A DNA stretch of 41,131 nucleotides from Acidobacteriota bacterium (GCA_016870915.1 VFZY01000033.1:1-41131), one strand, 5' to 3'; shown: positions 31,846-40,694, counted from the first letter of the stretch. Made by a program: numbers and translations. The notes: a model not told the origin generated them from the sequence alone.

Positions 31846-32110
31846 GAAACCGCGAGGAAGCGGCCACGAAAGGCCCCGTACCACAGCGAGCTATCGCAGT
31901 ACTTCCAGTACAAGTGGCTGGCCCGCACCTGGCGCCATCGCGAAATCACCGGGAAGAGCGGCAAGAATCATTAATTGTTGTTCACGTCTCAATCTTCGTG
32001 ATCCGATTGCTGCGCGGAACTCGATCACTCGGTGAAGGGGAACAGAAATGCTCCCGACGGTTCAATTTGCCCGATTCACTAGCCGATAATTTCATACTAA
32101 GAGGTGTATC
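31846..32110 (+). other. Gap with unidentified coding tail and PEP-CTERM leader
   Basis: Between 31846 and 31974 one plus frame reads RKRPRKAPYHSELSQYFQYK then WLARTWRHREITG and a stop; it looks like the C-terminus of a basic protein joined out of frame to the SDR remnant, but I cannot name it. From 31975 to 32110 the DNA is clearly more AT-rich. A GATAAT hexamer (32085-32090) could be a -10 box, with TTCAAT (32061-32066) as a weak -35 at 18 bases. AAGAGGTG just before ATG 32111 is a fair ribosome binding site. Confidence 0.4.
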
Positions 32111-32743
32111 ATGAAATTAATTCTATGTTTGACGTTGCTGGCTTCCCTTGCGCAGCCAGCGGAGATGGTGACAACCACTGACGGCATTTTCACGGTCATC
32201 GAGTCCGTGGCGCCGCTGGGGGTTGCACTCACTTACGTTTCCGGCGGTAACGGTCTCACCGGTATCGCGGACACTTGGCCCCTCGATTGTGGCGGACCCG
32301 CCGCGGCGGCGAGCGCTTATGATCACTGCTGGCTCCAATTTCCCGAGAGGATCATTTGGAAGGCTCCGTCGGCAACAGACAGCGTTTTTGCCATTCCTGG
32401 CGTCGATCACGACCCGATTCCCTACGAGAATCTCGAGTTCATCATCTGGGGTTCGGATGATGGCGTCACTTGGGAGGAAGGCAAGATCCGAGCCATCTAT
32501 CGCGACGGCTTTGATACGGCGGCCACCACGGTCGGGAAGTCCGATGACTACACCTCGCTGTGGGGGTTCTCGAAGAGCTACGTGTACTTCTCCACCGAAG
32601 GCGAAACCCACTTTGGTACCGGCATTCCCGGTCCCGATGAAGGCGAAATCGACGCCTTGGCCATGAATACTCCGGAACCCTCCACTTGGATGATGCTGAG
32701 TGCTGGCGTCCTCCTCACTGGCCTCCTGCGGCGCCGCCGCTAG
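32111..32743 (+). CDS. PEP-CTERM sorting-domain protein
   Basis: A 210-residue exported protein with an N-terminal signal (MKLILCLTLLASLAQPA) and a classic C-terminal PEP-CTERM tripartite end: TPEPS (187-191), a hydrophobic helix (about 193-206) and RRRR. Such proteins are cut and processed by exosortase on the way to the surface, often with exopolysaccharide. The middle part (FIIWGSDDGVTWEEGKIRAI, GFSKSYVYFSTEGETHFGTG) is a beta-rich domain I do not recognise in detail. No exosortase gene is in the window. It stands alone between rearranged remnants and is followed by a strong hairpin. Confidence 0.9.
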   Translation: MKLILCLTLLASLAQPAEMVTTTDGIFTVIESVAPLGVALTYVSGGNGLTGIADTWPLDCGGPAAAASAYDHCWLQFPERIIWKAPSATDSVFAIPGVDHDPIPYENLEFIIWGSDDGVTWEEGKIRAIYRDGFDTAATTVGKSDDYTSLWGFSKSYVYFSTEGETHFGTGIPGPDEGEIDALAMNTPEPSTWMMLSAGVLLTGLLRRRR

Positions 32744-32763
32744 ACACTCCCGCTGTTGCTCGA

Positions 32764-32814
32764 TGCCCGGTTCGATCTCAGGAAATCTGAGTCGATACCG
32801 GGCATTGAGCTTCC
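32764..32814 (+). terminator. Long hairpin after the PEP-CTERM gene
   Basis: Arms TGCCCGGTTCGATCTCAG (32764-32781) and CTGAGTCGATACCGGGCA (32787... to 32814) pair over about 17 positions with a small offset bulge around the central TCGA, leaving a GAAAT loop. It begins 20 bases after the PEP-CTERM stop. There is no T run after it, so it may act as a terminator without U-tract, as an mRNA 3' stabiliser, or as a REP-like element. Confidence 0.55.
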
Positions 32815-33067
32815 CGAACGGCCACATCTCCTTCCGCGGCCGCATCCCGCTCAAACGCCCGGCCCGAGTGGACCGCGAGTGATCGGCGCGTTCATTTGGT
32901 GCCGAAGTGCCGGCGAAACGGGTTTCACCATTTGATTCGATTGTCTTCGGCAGTGAGGTGGACTACGATCTCACCACCTCAGCCCAGCGGACGGGATCGC
33001 TGCCCCCCGGATCGAACACTCGCAGTTCGGTCTTACTCCACCCTGGCATTCCACCCTGGCACTCACA
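32815..33067. other. Gap with SDR-like scrap and small repeats
   Basis: No gene supported. 32832-32882 reads FRGRIPLKRPARVDRE then stop, resembling GRIPLNGPGQRNDVDG of the SDR remnant at about 31690-31735, so it may be a second scrap of the same gene. 32954-32961 and 32974-32981 form an 8-bp stem (TGAGGTGG/CCACCTCA). Confidence 0.4.
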
Positions 33068-33073
33068 CCCTGG
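33037..33073. repeat. 13-bp direct repeat at the duplication junction
   Basis: The unit TCCACCCTGGCAT/C occurs twice in tandem (33037-33049, 33050-33062), with a third imperfect copy running into the start of hicB copy B at 33068. Its place exactly at the edge of the duplicated block suggests it arose during, or helped, the rearrangement. Confidence 0.7.
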
Positions 33074-33325
33074 GGGGCGTACGTTCCCGACCTGCCCGGG
33101 GTGATTGCGGCTGGCGCTTCACGAGAGGCAGCAGAGTCTCTGATCCGGGACGTAGAGCGAGTTGGCGGCTACGGAAACAGGCGTGGCAGGAGGTCGGGGA
33201 GGGCGAGGGTCCAACTGAGGGGATCGTGGGCTCCGGGGAATTCGTGGTAGTGGGTGTCGTAGTCTTTGGCCTGCAGGACGTCGCGGAGGTGGCGGGCCGC
33301 GGTGAGCAGGGATGGATTGCCGGGT
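33068..33325. repeat. Copy B of hicB/esterase-3'-end duplication
   Basis: 33068-33150 repeats the part of hicB that encodes GAYVPDLPGVIAAG...SREE...SLIR. The remaining hicB 3' end is deleted, so this is an orphan antitoxin fragment without start codon or toxin. 33151-33325 is the shared esterase end, here part of the intact gene. See copy A at 31158-31510. Confidence 0.85.
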
Positions 33326-34362
33326 TCTTCGGGGGTTCCGGTTTCGTGGGTGCCTACCGCGACCAGGAATCGCACCGGGGCGGGCGGGGCGGTGGCAAGG
33401 CGCCGGGCGAGCCACTCGGGTTCGGCGGCGGATTCGGGACGCCAGCGGAAGGATCCTGAAATTGCAGCCACCGTGCGGAACTGTTCCGGGGCATCGAGCG
33501 CCGCGCAGGCTGCCGCGAGACCGCCGAGGCTTGACCCAAGGATCGCTGTTCTTGCGCCGGTACGGCTGAACTGGAACTGTCTGGCGGCGGCCGGCAGGAG
33601 TTCTTCGGCGAGGTAGGCGGCATAGGCTGGCGAAGAGGCAAGATCTGCATCTCGGTTGCGGCTTCCGGCGAGCACGGCTACCAGAGGCGGGATGCGCCGG
33701 GCGGCGATGAGGTTGTCGAGGATGGTGGGCAGGGGGACAGGCCCCGTAAAGATGTCTTCGTCCAGCACGACGAGGACGGGATATTCGCTGCCCGGTTTGA
33801 ATCCTGGGGGCAGGTAGACGGACGCGGTGCGATCCGCGGCGGGCGGCAGGGTGTGGCGCGTGCCGGGTGGCGCGTTGCGGGGGGATGACCAGTCGCGATG
33901 GCGGACGGCGGGGAGCAGGGCGATGGAGCCGCCGAGAGGGCCGTCGAGGACTAAGGGATTGAGCGGGTCCGGCTGGAGGCCGCGCTGCCCATCGGGGGAG
34001 AGTTCATAGAGGATGGGCAGATCGCTCCGGAACCGGTAGGTGCGGTGCCAGATGCTGGTTCCGGGCAGCCGTGCGAGGCGCTGGCGCGCAGGGTCGTTGA
34101 GCGGCAGAACGGTGGCGAAGACGATGACGCCGGCGGCGGGGTTTGAGCTTCGCCAGAGGAAGGTGACGAGGGTGTGGGTGGGGCCGGAAGGGTCGGGTTC
34201 GATGAGCGGGGTTCCGGTGCGGGTGACTTCGAGCCAGAACTCGGGCTCGGCGTGAGGGTTCAGCTTAAGATCGGCGCGGAGGCGTTCCAGGCGTGGGCTG
34301 CGAGGCTCTTCGATCTGTGCGGCCAGCGGTACGGCGAGAGCTGCCAGGCAGGAAAGTCGCAT
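33169..34362 (-). CDS. Enterochelin esterase (Fes)-like secreted hydrolase
   Basis: A 397-residue alpha/beta hydrolase with a signal peptide (MRLSCLAALAVPLAAQ). An N-terminal beta-sandwich (about 20-170, with FLWRSSNPAAGVIVF) resembles the enterochelin-esterase N domain. The catalytic domain follows (SVYLPPGF...YPVLVVLDE), with nucleophile GSSLG (S278) and a C-terminal His in FPGAHDPLSW. Fes and IroD-like enzymes hydrolyse ferric-siderophore esters, but the fold is also used by carbohydrate esterases, and no siderophore genes are near. ATG 34362 starts the signal peptide; the open frame upstream is low-complexity antisense sequence. It is divergent from the TPR lipoprotein gene with 79 bases between. 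Confidence 0.82.
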   Translation of the reverse strand: MRLSCLAALAVPLAAQIEEPRSPRLERLRADLKLNPHAEPEFWLEVTRTGTPLIEPDPSGPTHTLVTFLWRSSNPAAGVIVFATVLPLNDPARQRLARLPGTSIWHRTYRFRSDLPILYELSPDGQRGLQPDPLNPLVLDGPLGGSIALLPAVRHRDWSSPRNAPPGTRHTLPPAADRTASVYLPPGFKPGSEYPVLVVLDEDIFTGPVPLPTILDNLIAARRIPPLVAVLAGSRNRDADLASSPAYAAYLAEELLPAAARQFQFSRTGARTAILGSSLGGLAAACAALDAPEQFRTVAAISGSFRWRPESAAEPEWLARRLATAPPAPVRFLVAVGTHETGTPEEPGNPSLLTAARHLRDVLQAKDYDTHYHEFPGAHDPLSWTLALPDLLPRLFP

Positions 34363-34441
34363 GAGAGGCTGACGCGGCTGGAGGCGGTCCGGGTACAGCG
34401 GATTCGGGTGGAGGTACGCTGAGAAGTCAGTGATCCCGATC

Positions 34442-35674
34442 ATGATCCGCGTACTGGGAGCGATGGTGGCCGTGGTGCTTGCCGGCTGCGGCCGTGGCGT
34501 CCCGGCGCTGCCTGGCTTGCCGCCTGGGGCGCCGCCGCCGGTGGTTGACGCGCATCGCGCGGCTGCCGCCGAGCCTGGGAGCGCCGCGGCGGTGATGCGG
34601 CTGGGCATGGCCGCGCAGGCGAACGGTCTGCCAGCGTTCGCGATTCCTTGTTACGAGCGGGCGGCGGCGCTGGACCCGGATCTGTTCGCGGCCCGGTATT
34701 ACCTGGGTTTCGCGGAGGCGGCGCGGGGGGAGATGGCTCGGGCGGCGGTGGCGTTGCGGGCGGCGCTCAGGTTGCGGGCAGAGTCCGTGCCGGTGCGGTT
34801 GAAGCTGGCCGATGTGGAACGGGAACTGGGGGGCCGGGAGGAGAGCGCGCGGATGGCTCGCGAGCTGATCGGGCGCGATGCCGGCAATGCCACGGCTTAC
34901 TATCTGCTGGGCCGGGCCACGGACGAGGCGGCGGCTTTCGAGAAGGCCCTGGCGCTGTTTCCACGGTACGGGGCGGCGCAGTTCGCGCTGGCGGCGCTGC
35001 ATCGGCGGGCGAACCGGTTGGCGGAGGCGGCGCGGGTGCTTGAGAACTACGATCGCGATAAGACGGCGGTGCCGCCGCTGGATGACGCGGAAGGCGCGGC
35101 GTTGGCGGAGATGGCGGTGACGGGTCCCGGGCTGCTGCGGCGGGCGCAACGGGCCGATGCGGCGGGGGACACGGCGGGCGCGATCGCGCTGCACAGGCAG
35201 GCGGTAGCGCTGGATTCGGCGCTGGCCGATGCGTGGATCAACCTGATCGCGCTGGAGGCTCGGGTGGGGAACGCGGCGGGGGCGCGAGAGGCGTACCGGC
35301 AGGCGGCGGCGTTGGCTCCGGGCCGGGCGGAGGGGCACTACAATTTCGGGGTGTTTTGTTTGGGAGTTCGGAGTCTGGATGAGGCTCGGGTGGCGTTTCT
35401 GGCAGCGGTGCGGGCTGACCAGCGCCATGCGGACGCATTGGTGAACCTGGGCAGTCTGGCGGGGGAACGGGGCCGATTGGATGAAGCGGCGCGGTACTTT
35501 GAGCAGGCCGGCGAGTCCGCACGGGCGCGGTTTCATCTGGGGCAGATTCGGATGCTGCGGCGCGATGGCCGGGCTCGGGCGACTCTTGAAGAGGCCCGGG
35601 CTCTGGCGGTGAAGGGAAGGGACGCCGGATTGCTCGCGGCGATTGACGGGGAGCTGGCGAGGATTTCGCGATGA
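34442..35674 (+). CDS. TPR-repeat lipoprotein
   Basis: A 410-residue protein with a lipoprotein signal (MIRVLGAMVAVVLAGC; Cys16, followed by Gly, so outer-membrane retention is plausible). The mature part is a series of TPR-like helical pairs, for example CYERAAALDPDLFAARYYLG, LHRQAVALDSALADAWINLI and AREAYRQAAALAPGRAEGHY. It probably acts as a protein-protein scaffold on the periplasmic face. ATG 34442 is preferred because it places the lipobox normally; GTG 34430 would add four residues. Its stop overlaps the start of the CRTAC1 lipoprotein gene (ATGA). Together the two match the two halves of the single fused protein at 1754-4036. Confidence 0.85.
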   Translation: MIRVLGAMVAVVLAGCGRGVPALPGLPPGAPPPVVDAHRAAAAEPGSAAAVMRLGMAAQANGLPAFAIPCYERAAALDPDLFAARYYLGFAEAARGEMARAAVALRAALRLRAESVPVRLKLADVERELGGREESARMARELIGRDAGNATAYYLLGRATDEAAAFEKALALFPRYGAAQFALAALHRRANRLAEAARVLENYDRDKTAVPPLDDAEGAALAEMAVTGPGLLRRAQRADAAGDTAGAIALHRQAVALDSALADAWINLIALEARVGNAAGAREAYRQAAALAPGRAEGHYNFGVFCLGVRSLDEARVAFLAAVRADQRHADALVNLGSLAGERGRLDEAARYFEQAGESARARFHLGQIRMLRRDGRARATLEEARALAVKGRDAGLLAAIDGELARISR

Positions 35675-37191
35675 GGATGGCGTTGGGGGCTGTGGTGGTG
35701 GTGCTGGCCGGGTGTTCGCGGCCGGTGGAACCGAAATGGGGCCTGACCGATGCGGCGGCCGAGTTGGGGATTTCGTTCCGGCATGAACCGGGCGCCGAGG
35801 GAAAGTTCCTGATGCCGGAGATCATGGGGTCCGGCTGCGGGCTGTTCGACATGGACGGCGATGGGGATCTGGATGCCCTGCTGCTGCAGGGTGTGCCATC
35901 GGCGCCGCATCAGTTGTACCGGAACGACGGGGGGCGGTTCACGAATGTGACGGAGGGGTCAGGGATACGGCCGGTGGGGCGCGGCATGGGTGTGGCGGTG
36001 GGTGATTTCGACAACGATGGCCGGCCGGACCTGCTGATCACGGCGTTTGGCGGCAGTGCGCTCTATCGCAACCTGGGTGGGGGGCGGTTCGCGGAGAGCG
36101 GCCAGCGGATTCCGGGGCCGTGGCCGACCAGCGCGGCGTTCTTCGACTATGATCGCGATGGCTGGCAGGATCTGGCGGTGCTCAACTATGTGGACTTCAC
36201 GGAAGCCGGCAACAAGCAGTGCCTGGCGGCGACGGGGGAGCTCGATTACTGCACGCCCCGGGCGTACCGGCCTTTGCCCGCGCGGCTGTTTCACAATGAT
36301 CGCGGCGTGTTCCGCGAAGTGGCGGGCGCTTTCGCCAAGGCGTTGGGGCCGGGGCTGGGTTTGGCGGTGATGGATGCGAATGGGGATGGCTGGCCGGACC
36401 TGTTCGTGGCCAATGACTCGATGGCGAATCATCTTTGGATCAATCAGCGGGACGGCACGTTCGTTGAGAAGGCGCTGGAGAGCGGCGTGGCCTACGGCGA
36501 AGAGGGGCTGGCCAAGGCGGGCATGGGTGTGGCTCCGGGCGATTTCGACAATGACGGCGATGAAGATGTCGCGGTGCTGAACCTGATGAACGAGGGCGCC
36601 ACGCTGTTCCGGAACAACGGCGGGGGCGATTTCACGGACGTTTCGCGCGGTTCGGGCATTCACACGGAGACGTTCCGGTTCACTGGCTTTGGGGCCGGCT
36701 GGCTGGATGCCGATGGGGATGGATGGCTGGATCTGTTCCTGGCCAACGGCGCGGTGACGCGGCGGGAGGAGCAGCGGGGCGAGGCGTATCCGTTCGCCGA
36801 ACGCAACCTTCTTCTTCGGAATGCGGCTGGGCGCCTTGCGGCGGCGGGAGGGCTTGCGGAAACGGGTGTGAGCCGTGGGGCGGCGTTCGGCGATATCGAC
36901 AATGACGGCGATGTGGACATTCTGGTGAACGTGAATCGTGGCCAAGCCAGGGTGATGCGGAATGATCTGAACCCTGAGCGGTGGCTGGCGGTGGACGCCC
37001 GCACCGGGAGCCGGGTGGAGGTGGCGTCGGAAGGACTTCCAAGGCAAGTGAGGGTGTCGCGCACGGATGGCAGTTATCTTTCGGCGTCGTCGCCGCGGGT
37101 GCATTTCGCGTTGCGGGGTGCGGTGACGTTGGTGCTGGTGGACGGGCGGCCGGTTCCGGCGGCGCGCGGCGGGGGTATACTGAAACCGTAG
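35671..37191 (+). CDS. CRTAC1-like FG-GAP lipoprotein
   Basis: A 506-residue lipoprotein (VVVVLAGC; Cys15) whose mature part is a VCBS/FG-GAP beta-propeller with seven Asp-rich calcium loops, among them DMDGDGDLD (60-68), DFDNDGRPD (112-120), DYDRDGWQD, DANGDGWPD and DIDNDGDVD. The C-terminus (NPERWLAVDARTGSRVEV...GSYLSASSPRVHFAL) is a shortened ASPIC/UnbV domain, lacking the usual LRGTxxNRDAIGA stretch seen in the paralogue at 1754-4036. It overlaps the TPR gene by four bases and is 48 bases before the receptor gene, so the three are likely one transcript. Function is unproven; ligand capture at the outer membrane is my inference. Confidence 0.87.
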   Translation: MRMALGAVVVVLAGCSRPVEPKWGLTDAAAELGISFRHEPGAEGKFLMPEIMGSGCGLFDMDGDGDLDALLLQGVPSAPHQLYRNDGGRFTNVTEGSGIRPVGRGMGVAVGDFDNDGRPDLLITAFGGSALYRNLGGGRFAESGQRIPGPWPTSAAFFDYDRDGWQDLAVLNYVDFTEAGNKQCLAATGELDYCTPRAYRPLPARLFHNDRGVFREVAGAFAKALGPGLGLAVMDANGDGWPDLFVANDSMANHLWINQRDGTFVEKALESGVAYGEEGLAKAGMGVAPGDFDNDGDEDVAVLNLMNEGATLFRNNGGGDFTDVSRGSGIHTETFRFTGFGAGWLDADGDGWLDLFLANGAVTRREEQRGEAYPFAERNLLLRNAAGRLAAAGGLAETGVSRGAAFGDIDNDGDVDILVNVNRGQARVMRNDLNPERWLAVDARTGSRVEVASEGLPRQVRVSRTDGSYLSASSPRVHFALRGAVTLVLVDGRPVPAARGGGILKP

Positions 37192-37239
37192 CGGTGTTCG
37201 CCTTGGACGCCCTATTAGTTCGCTTTCAGGGAGTACCAC

Positions 37240-40200
37240 ATGAAGACAAGTCTTCGCTCCGCTCTGTTCGGAGTGCTCTGTACGGTTGCGGCTCAGACGA
37301 GCGCGCAGGCTCAGGTTTTGTACGGTTCCATCGTGGGCACTGTCAACGATGGATCGGGCGCGGCGACGCCCGGCGCCACCGTAACCGCGGTCAACAAGCA
37401 GACCGGGCAGCAGCGCACGGCCACAACGAATGACGCCGGCGGCTTCACGTTTGTTGCGGTGCAGCCGGGCCAGTATGAGCTGAAGGTGACGAAGGAAGGC
37501 TTCCGGGCAGCGGCCGAACCGCAGGTGGAAGTGTCGGCGAACAACGCGACGCGCGCGGATTTTGCGCTGCAGGTGGGCAGTATCAACGAGTCCATCACGG
37601 TGGAAGCGACGGGCGCCACGCTGCAGACCGACAGCGCCACGGTGAAGGCTGAAATGCAGGGCAAGACCCTGAAGGACCTGCCGGTGCCGGTGGGACGCAA
37701 CTATCAGATGGTGCTAGTGACCATTCCGGGTTTCAGCCCGCCGCAGAACGCGCACTCGGTGCCGACGAATCCTTCGCGGTCGCTGCAATCGAACGTGAAT
37801 GGCGCGCCCACGGCGGGCGTGAACGTGCGGCTGGACGGGGCGTCGAGCCAGCAATCGTGGCTGCCGCACATTAGTGCTTACGTGCCGTCGCTTGAGGCGA
37901 TTGAAACGGTGAACGTGGTGACGAACAGCTTTTCGGCCGAGCAGGGATTGGCCGGGGGCGCGGCCATCAATGTCCAGATCAAGAGCGGGACGAATGAGTT
38001 CCACGGATCGGGCTTCTGGTACAACAACAACAACAAGCTGCTGGCGAAGCCGTTCACGTTCGCGCTGCTCAATCAGCAGAACAACCGCAATCCGAAGTAT
38101 GTGTTCAACCAGGACGGCGGCTCGCTGGGCGGCCCCATTGTGAAGAACAAGCTGTTCTTCTTCGCGGCCTATGAAGCCACCACACGGCGCGAGTTCGCCA
38201 ACAACAACGGCACGCTGGCCACCAATGCGATGCGCCGGGGCGATCTTTCCGAAGGCCTCCGGATCTTCGCGCCGAACCCGGGCATTGTGTATGACCCCAC
38301 TACGGGCAACAACCTGGGCCAGGGCCGGACGCCGTTCGCGGGCAACATCATTCCTTCCTCGCGCATTTCGCCGATTTCGCAGGCGATCATAGCGAAGGTT
38401 CCGACGGTTGCGGACAACTTCCGCGACGGCAACTTTTTTGCGCAGGGCGGCTTTCTGTTTGACCGCCACACGATCGACACCAAGTTCAACTACAACATCA
38501 GCGAGAAATGGACAGCTTATGGCCGGTACAGCGCGCTGAAGTACAACATGGCGAACCCCGGCATGCTGGGAGAAGCGGTTGGACCGGGCATTTCGCCGAG
38601 CGGCGGGAACACGGGCGATGCCAATGGCACGACACACTCGACCACCATTGCCAGCACGTATGTGCTGAACCCGAGCCTGATTCTGGACGCCAACTTCGGC
38701 TACACGATTTACAACACGGCGGTTGAGCAGCCGTTGGGGTCGAACGTGGGCCTGGACACGTTCAAGATTCCGGGCACGAACGGCAGCCGGCGGTTTGAGG
38801 GCGGATGGCCGCGGTTCACGTTCGCCGGGTTTACAACGCTCGGAGTGCCGGACTCGTTCATGCCGTATGAGCGGCGCGATCCGCAGATCCAGTATGTAGC
38901 CAACCTGAACTGGACGCGCGGCACCCACCAGATCCGTTTTGGGGTGGATGTCTACAAGCAGCACATGAACCACCTGCAGGCTGAGTTCGCCGGCCAGAAC
39001 CATGGCGCTCAGGGCGGCTTCAACTTCCAGGGCGGCCCGACCATTCTGAACGGCGGCTCGACGGCGACGCCGTTTAACACCTGGGGTTCATTTCTCCTGG
39101 GCCAGGCGAGCAACTACGGAACCACCTATCAGGTGCCGGACGTCTACGCCACGCGGACGGACTACTACAGCACCTATGTGCAGGACACCTGGCAGGTGAA
39201 CCAGAAGCTGACGCTCAACTATGGCCTGCGCTATGAGAATATTCCGATGCCGCGCCGTGAGGATCGCGGCATGGAGCATTACGATTTCAAGAACAACAAG
39301 CTGCTGGTTTGCGGCGCCGGCCAGGTGCCAACCAATTGCGGGGTGAAGCTGAGCAATCTGCTGTTTGCCCCCCGCTTGGGCGTTGCTTACCGGCCGAACG
39401 AGAAGACCGTGATCCGCACGGGCTTCGGCATCAACTGGGATCCGTTCAACCCGGCCCGCGCATTGCGCACGAATTATCCGATTCTGCTGATCCTGAACGG
39501 CAACCCGGACAACTCGTTCGTGCCCGCGGGCACGCTGGCTGCCGGCATTCCGCGGCCGGTGATTCCCAACATTGGGAACGGTATTCTCGATCTGCCGCCG
39601 AATTACGCCGTGCAGTCTATGCCGGATAAGTTCCAGCGCGCCTACATCATGAGTTGGAACTTCACCGTGCAGCGCGAGATCAAGGGCTTCACGGCGCAGG
39701 CAGGATACGTGGCGAACCGGACGATCCGGCAGACGAACTTCCTGGATCTGAACGCGGGCCAGGTGATCGGCCAAGGGAATAACGGACGCCCGTTCTTCCC
39801 CACGTTCCGGCGCACGACGACGACGGCCGTGGTGAGCCCGCTGGGCCACTCCAATTACGATTCGCTTCAGGTGAAGGTGGACCGGCGGATGGCGAGCGGC
39901 CTGAATTTCGGTGTCGCCTACACGCTGTCGCGCGCCTTTGGCGTGTGCTGCAATGCCAGCAACGACGGCGGCCCGGCGGTCGCAGCCCTCTCCTTCATGC
40001 ACCTGAACAATGCCTTCCTGGGCTTTGACCGGAGGCACAACTTCCAGACCACCTATACCTGGGAACTGCCGTTCGGCAAGGGCAAGCAGATGGCCACCAG
40101 CGGCGCGGCCGCGGCCATTCTTGGCGGCTGGCAGGTGACGGGCATTCTGTCGAAGTACACGGGCGCTCCGTTCACAGCGGGCGCCGATGGCAACTCGCTC

Positions 40201-40629
40201 AACATGCCTGGCAGCACGCAGTTCGCGGACCAACTGGGCGAACCGCGGAAGCTTGGCGGCTACGGCCGAGGCCAAGCTTACTATGACTGGACGACGTTCA
40301 AGTCCGTGACGGATGCGAGCGGCCGGGCCGAGGCTCGCTTTGGCACGGGCGGTTTGAACCGCCTTCGTGGTCCGGGCATCTTCAACACGGACTTGGGCGT
40401 GCACCGTTCGTTCAAGGCCAATGAGCGGGTGAACATTCAGTTCCGCGCCGAAGCGTTGAACCTGACCAACACACCGCAGCTTGGCCAGCCGTCCGGCAAC
40501 ATCTCCGGGCTGCGGCTGGCGAATGGCAACTTCACCGGGGGGGTCTTTGAGATCACCGGCACGGCGAACACAGGCCGCGACGGACTGGTGCAGCGGGCTA
40601 TCCGGCTTGGGCTGCGGGTTTCGTTCTAG
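37240..40629 (+). CDS. Oar-like TonB-dependent receptor with carboxypeptidase-regulatory domain
   Basis: A 1129-residue outer-membrane protein. It has a signal peptide (to about residue 24, ...SAQAQ), a CarboxypepD_reg-like domain (about 27-112, GSIVGTVNDGSGAATPGA), a plug (NVRLDGASSQQSWLPHI, IETVNVVTNSFSAEQGLAGG), the GGSLGGPIVKNKLFFF motif typical of this family, and a long beta-barrel ending in GLRVSF with the terminal Phe needed for BAM recognition. AGGGAG (37228-37233) is well placed before ATG 37240. These proteins are expanded in Solibacter-like genomes and are thought to import or export large substrates, but few have known ligands. It is the last gene of the TPR-CRTAC1-receptor operon and is intact, unlike the paralogue at 7868-10978. 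Confidence 0.92.
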   Translation: MKTSLRSALFGVLCTVAAQTSAQAQVLYGSIVGTVNDGSGAATPGATVTAVNKQTGQQRTATTNDAGGFTFVAVQPGQYELKVTKEGFRAAAEPQVEVSANNATRADFALQVGSINESITVEATGATLQTDSATVKAEMQGKTLKDLPVPVGRNYQMVLVTIPGFSPPQNAHSVPTNPSRSLQSNVNGAPTAGVNVRLDGASSQQSWLPHISAYVPSLEAIETVNVVTNSFSAEQGLAGGAAINVQIKSGTNEFHGSGFWYNNNNKLLAKPFTFALLNQQNNRNPKYVFNQDGGSLGGPIVKNKLFFFAAYEATTRREFANNNGTLATNAMRRGDLSEGLRIFAPNPGIVYDPTTGNNLGQGRTPFAGNIIPSSRISPISQAIIAKVPTVADNFRDGNFFAQGGFLFDRHTIDTKFNYNISEKWTAYGRYSALKYNMANPGMLGEAVGPGISPSGGNTGDANGTTHSTTIASTYVLNPSLILDANFGYTIYNTAVEQPLGSNVGLDTFKIPGTNGSRRFEGGWPRFTFAGFTTLGVPDSFMPYERRDPQIQYVANLNWTRGTHQIRFGVDVYKQHMNHLQAEFAGQNHGAQGGFNFQGGPTILNGGSTATPFNTWGSFLLGQASNYGTTYQVPDVYATRTDYYSTYVQDTWQVNQKLTLNYGLRYENIPMPRREDRGMEHYDFKNNKLLVCGAGQVPTNCGVKLSNLLFAPRLGVAYRPNEKTVIRTGFGINWDPFNPARALRTNYPILLILNGNPDNSFVPAGTLAAGIPRPVIPNIGNGILDLPPNYAVQSMPDKFQRAYIMSWNFTVQREIKGFTAQAGYVANRTIRQTNFLDLNAGQVIGQGNNGRPFFPTFRRTTTTAVVSPLGHSNYDSLQVKVDRRMASGLNFGVAYTLSRAFGVCCNASNDGGPAVAALSFMHLNNAFLGFDRRHNFQTTYTWELPFGKGKQMATSGAAAAILGGWQVTGILSKYTGAPFTAGADGNSLNMPGSTQFADQLGEPRKLGGYGRGQAYYDWTTFKSVTDASGRAEARFGTGGLNRLRGPGIFNTDLGVHRSFKANERVNIQFRAEALNLTNTPQLGQPSGNISGLRLANGNFTGGVFEITGTANTGRDGLVQRAIRLGLRVSF

Positions 40630-40652
40630 AGACGGTTCCTTTTTTTCCGCAC

Positions 40653-40694
40653 GCGGCGCCCCGGCTTCACGGCCTGGGCGCCGCGATCGTTTTT
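40653..40694 (+). terminator. Intrinsic terminator of the receptor operon
   Basis: A perfect 9-bp GC stem (GCGGCGCCC at 40653-40661, GGGCGCCGC at 40676-40684) is followed by GATCGTTTTT. It begins 24 bases after the receptor stop and has the stem plus T-run form of a Rho-independent terminator. Confidence 0.85.
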
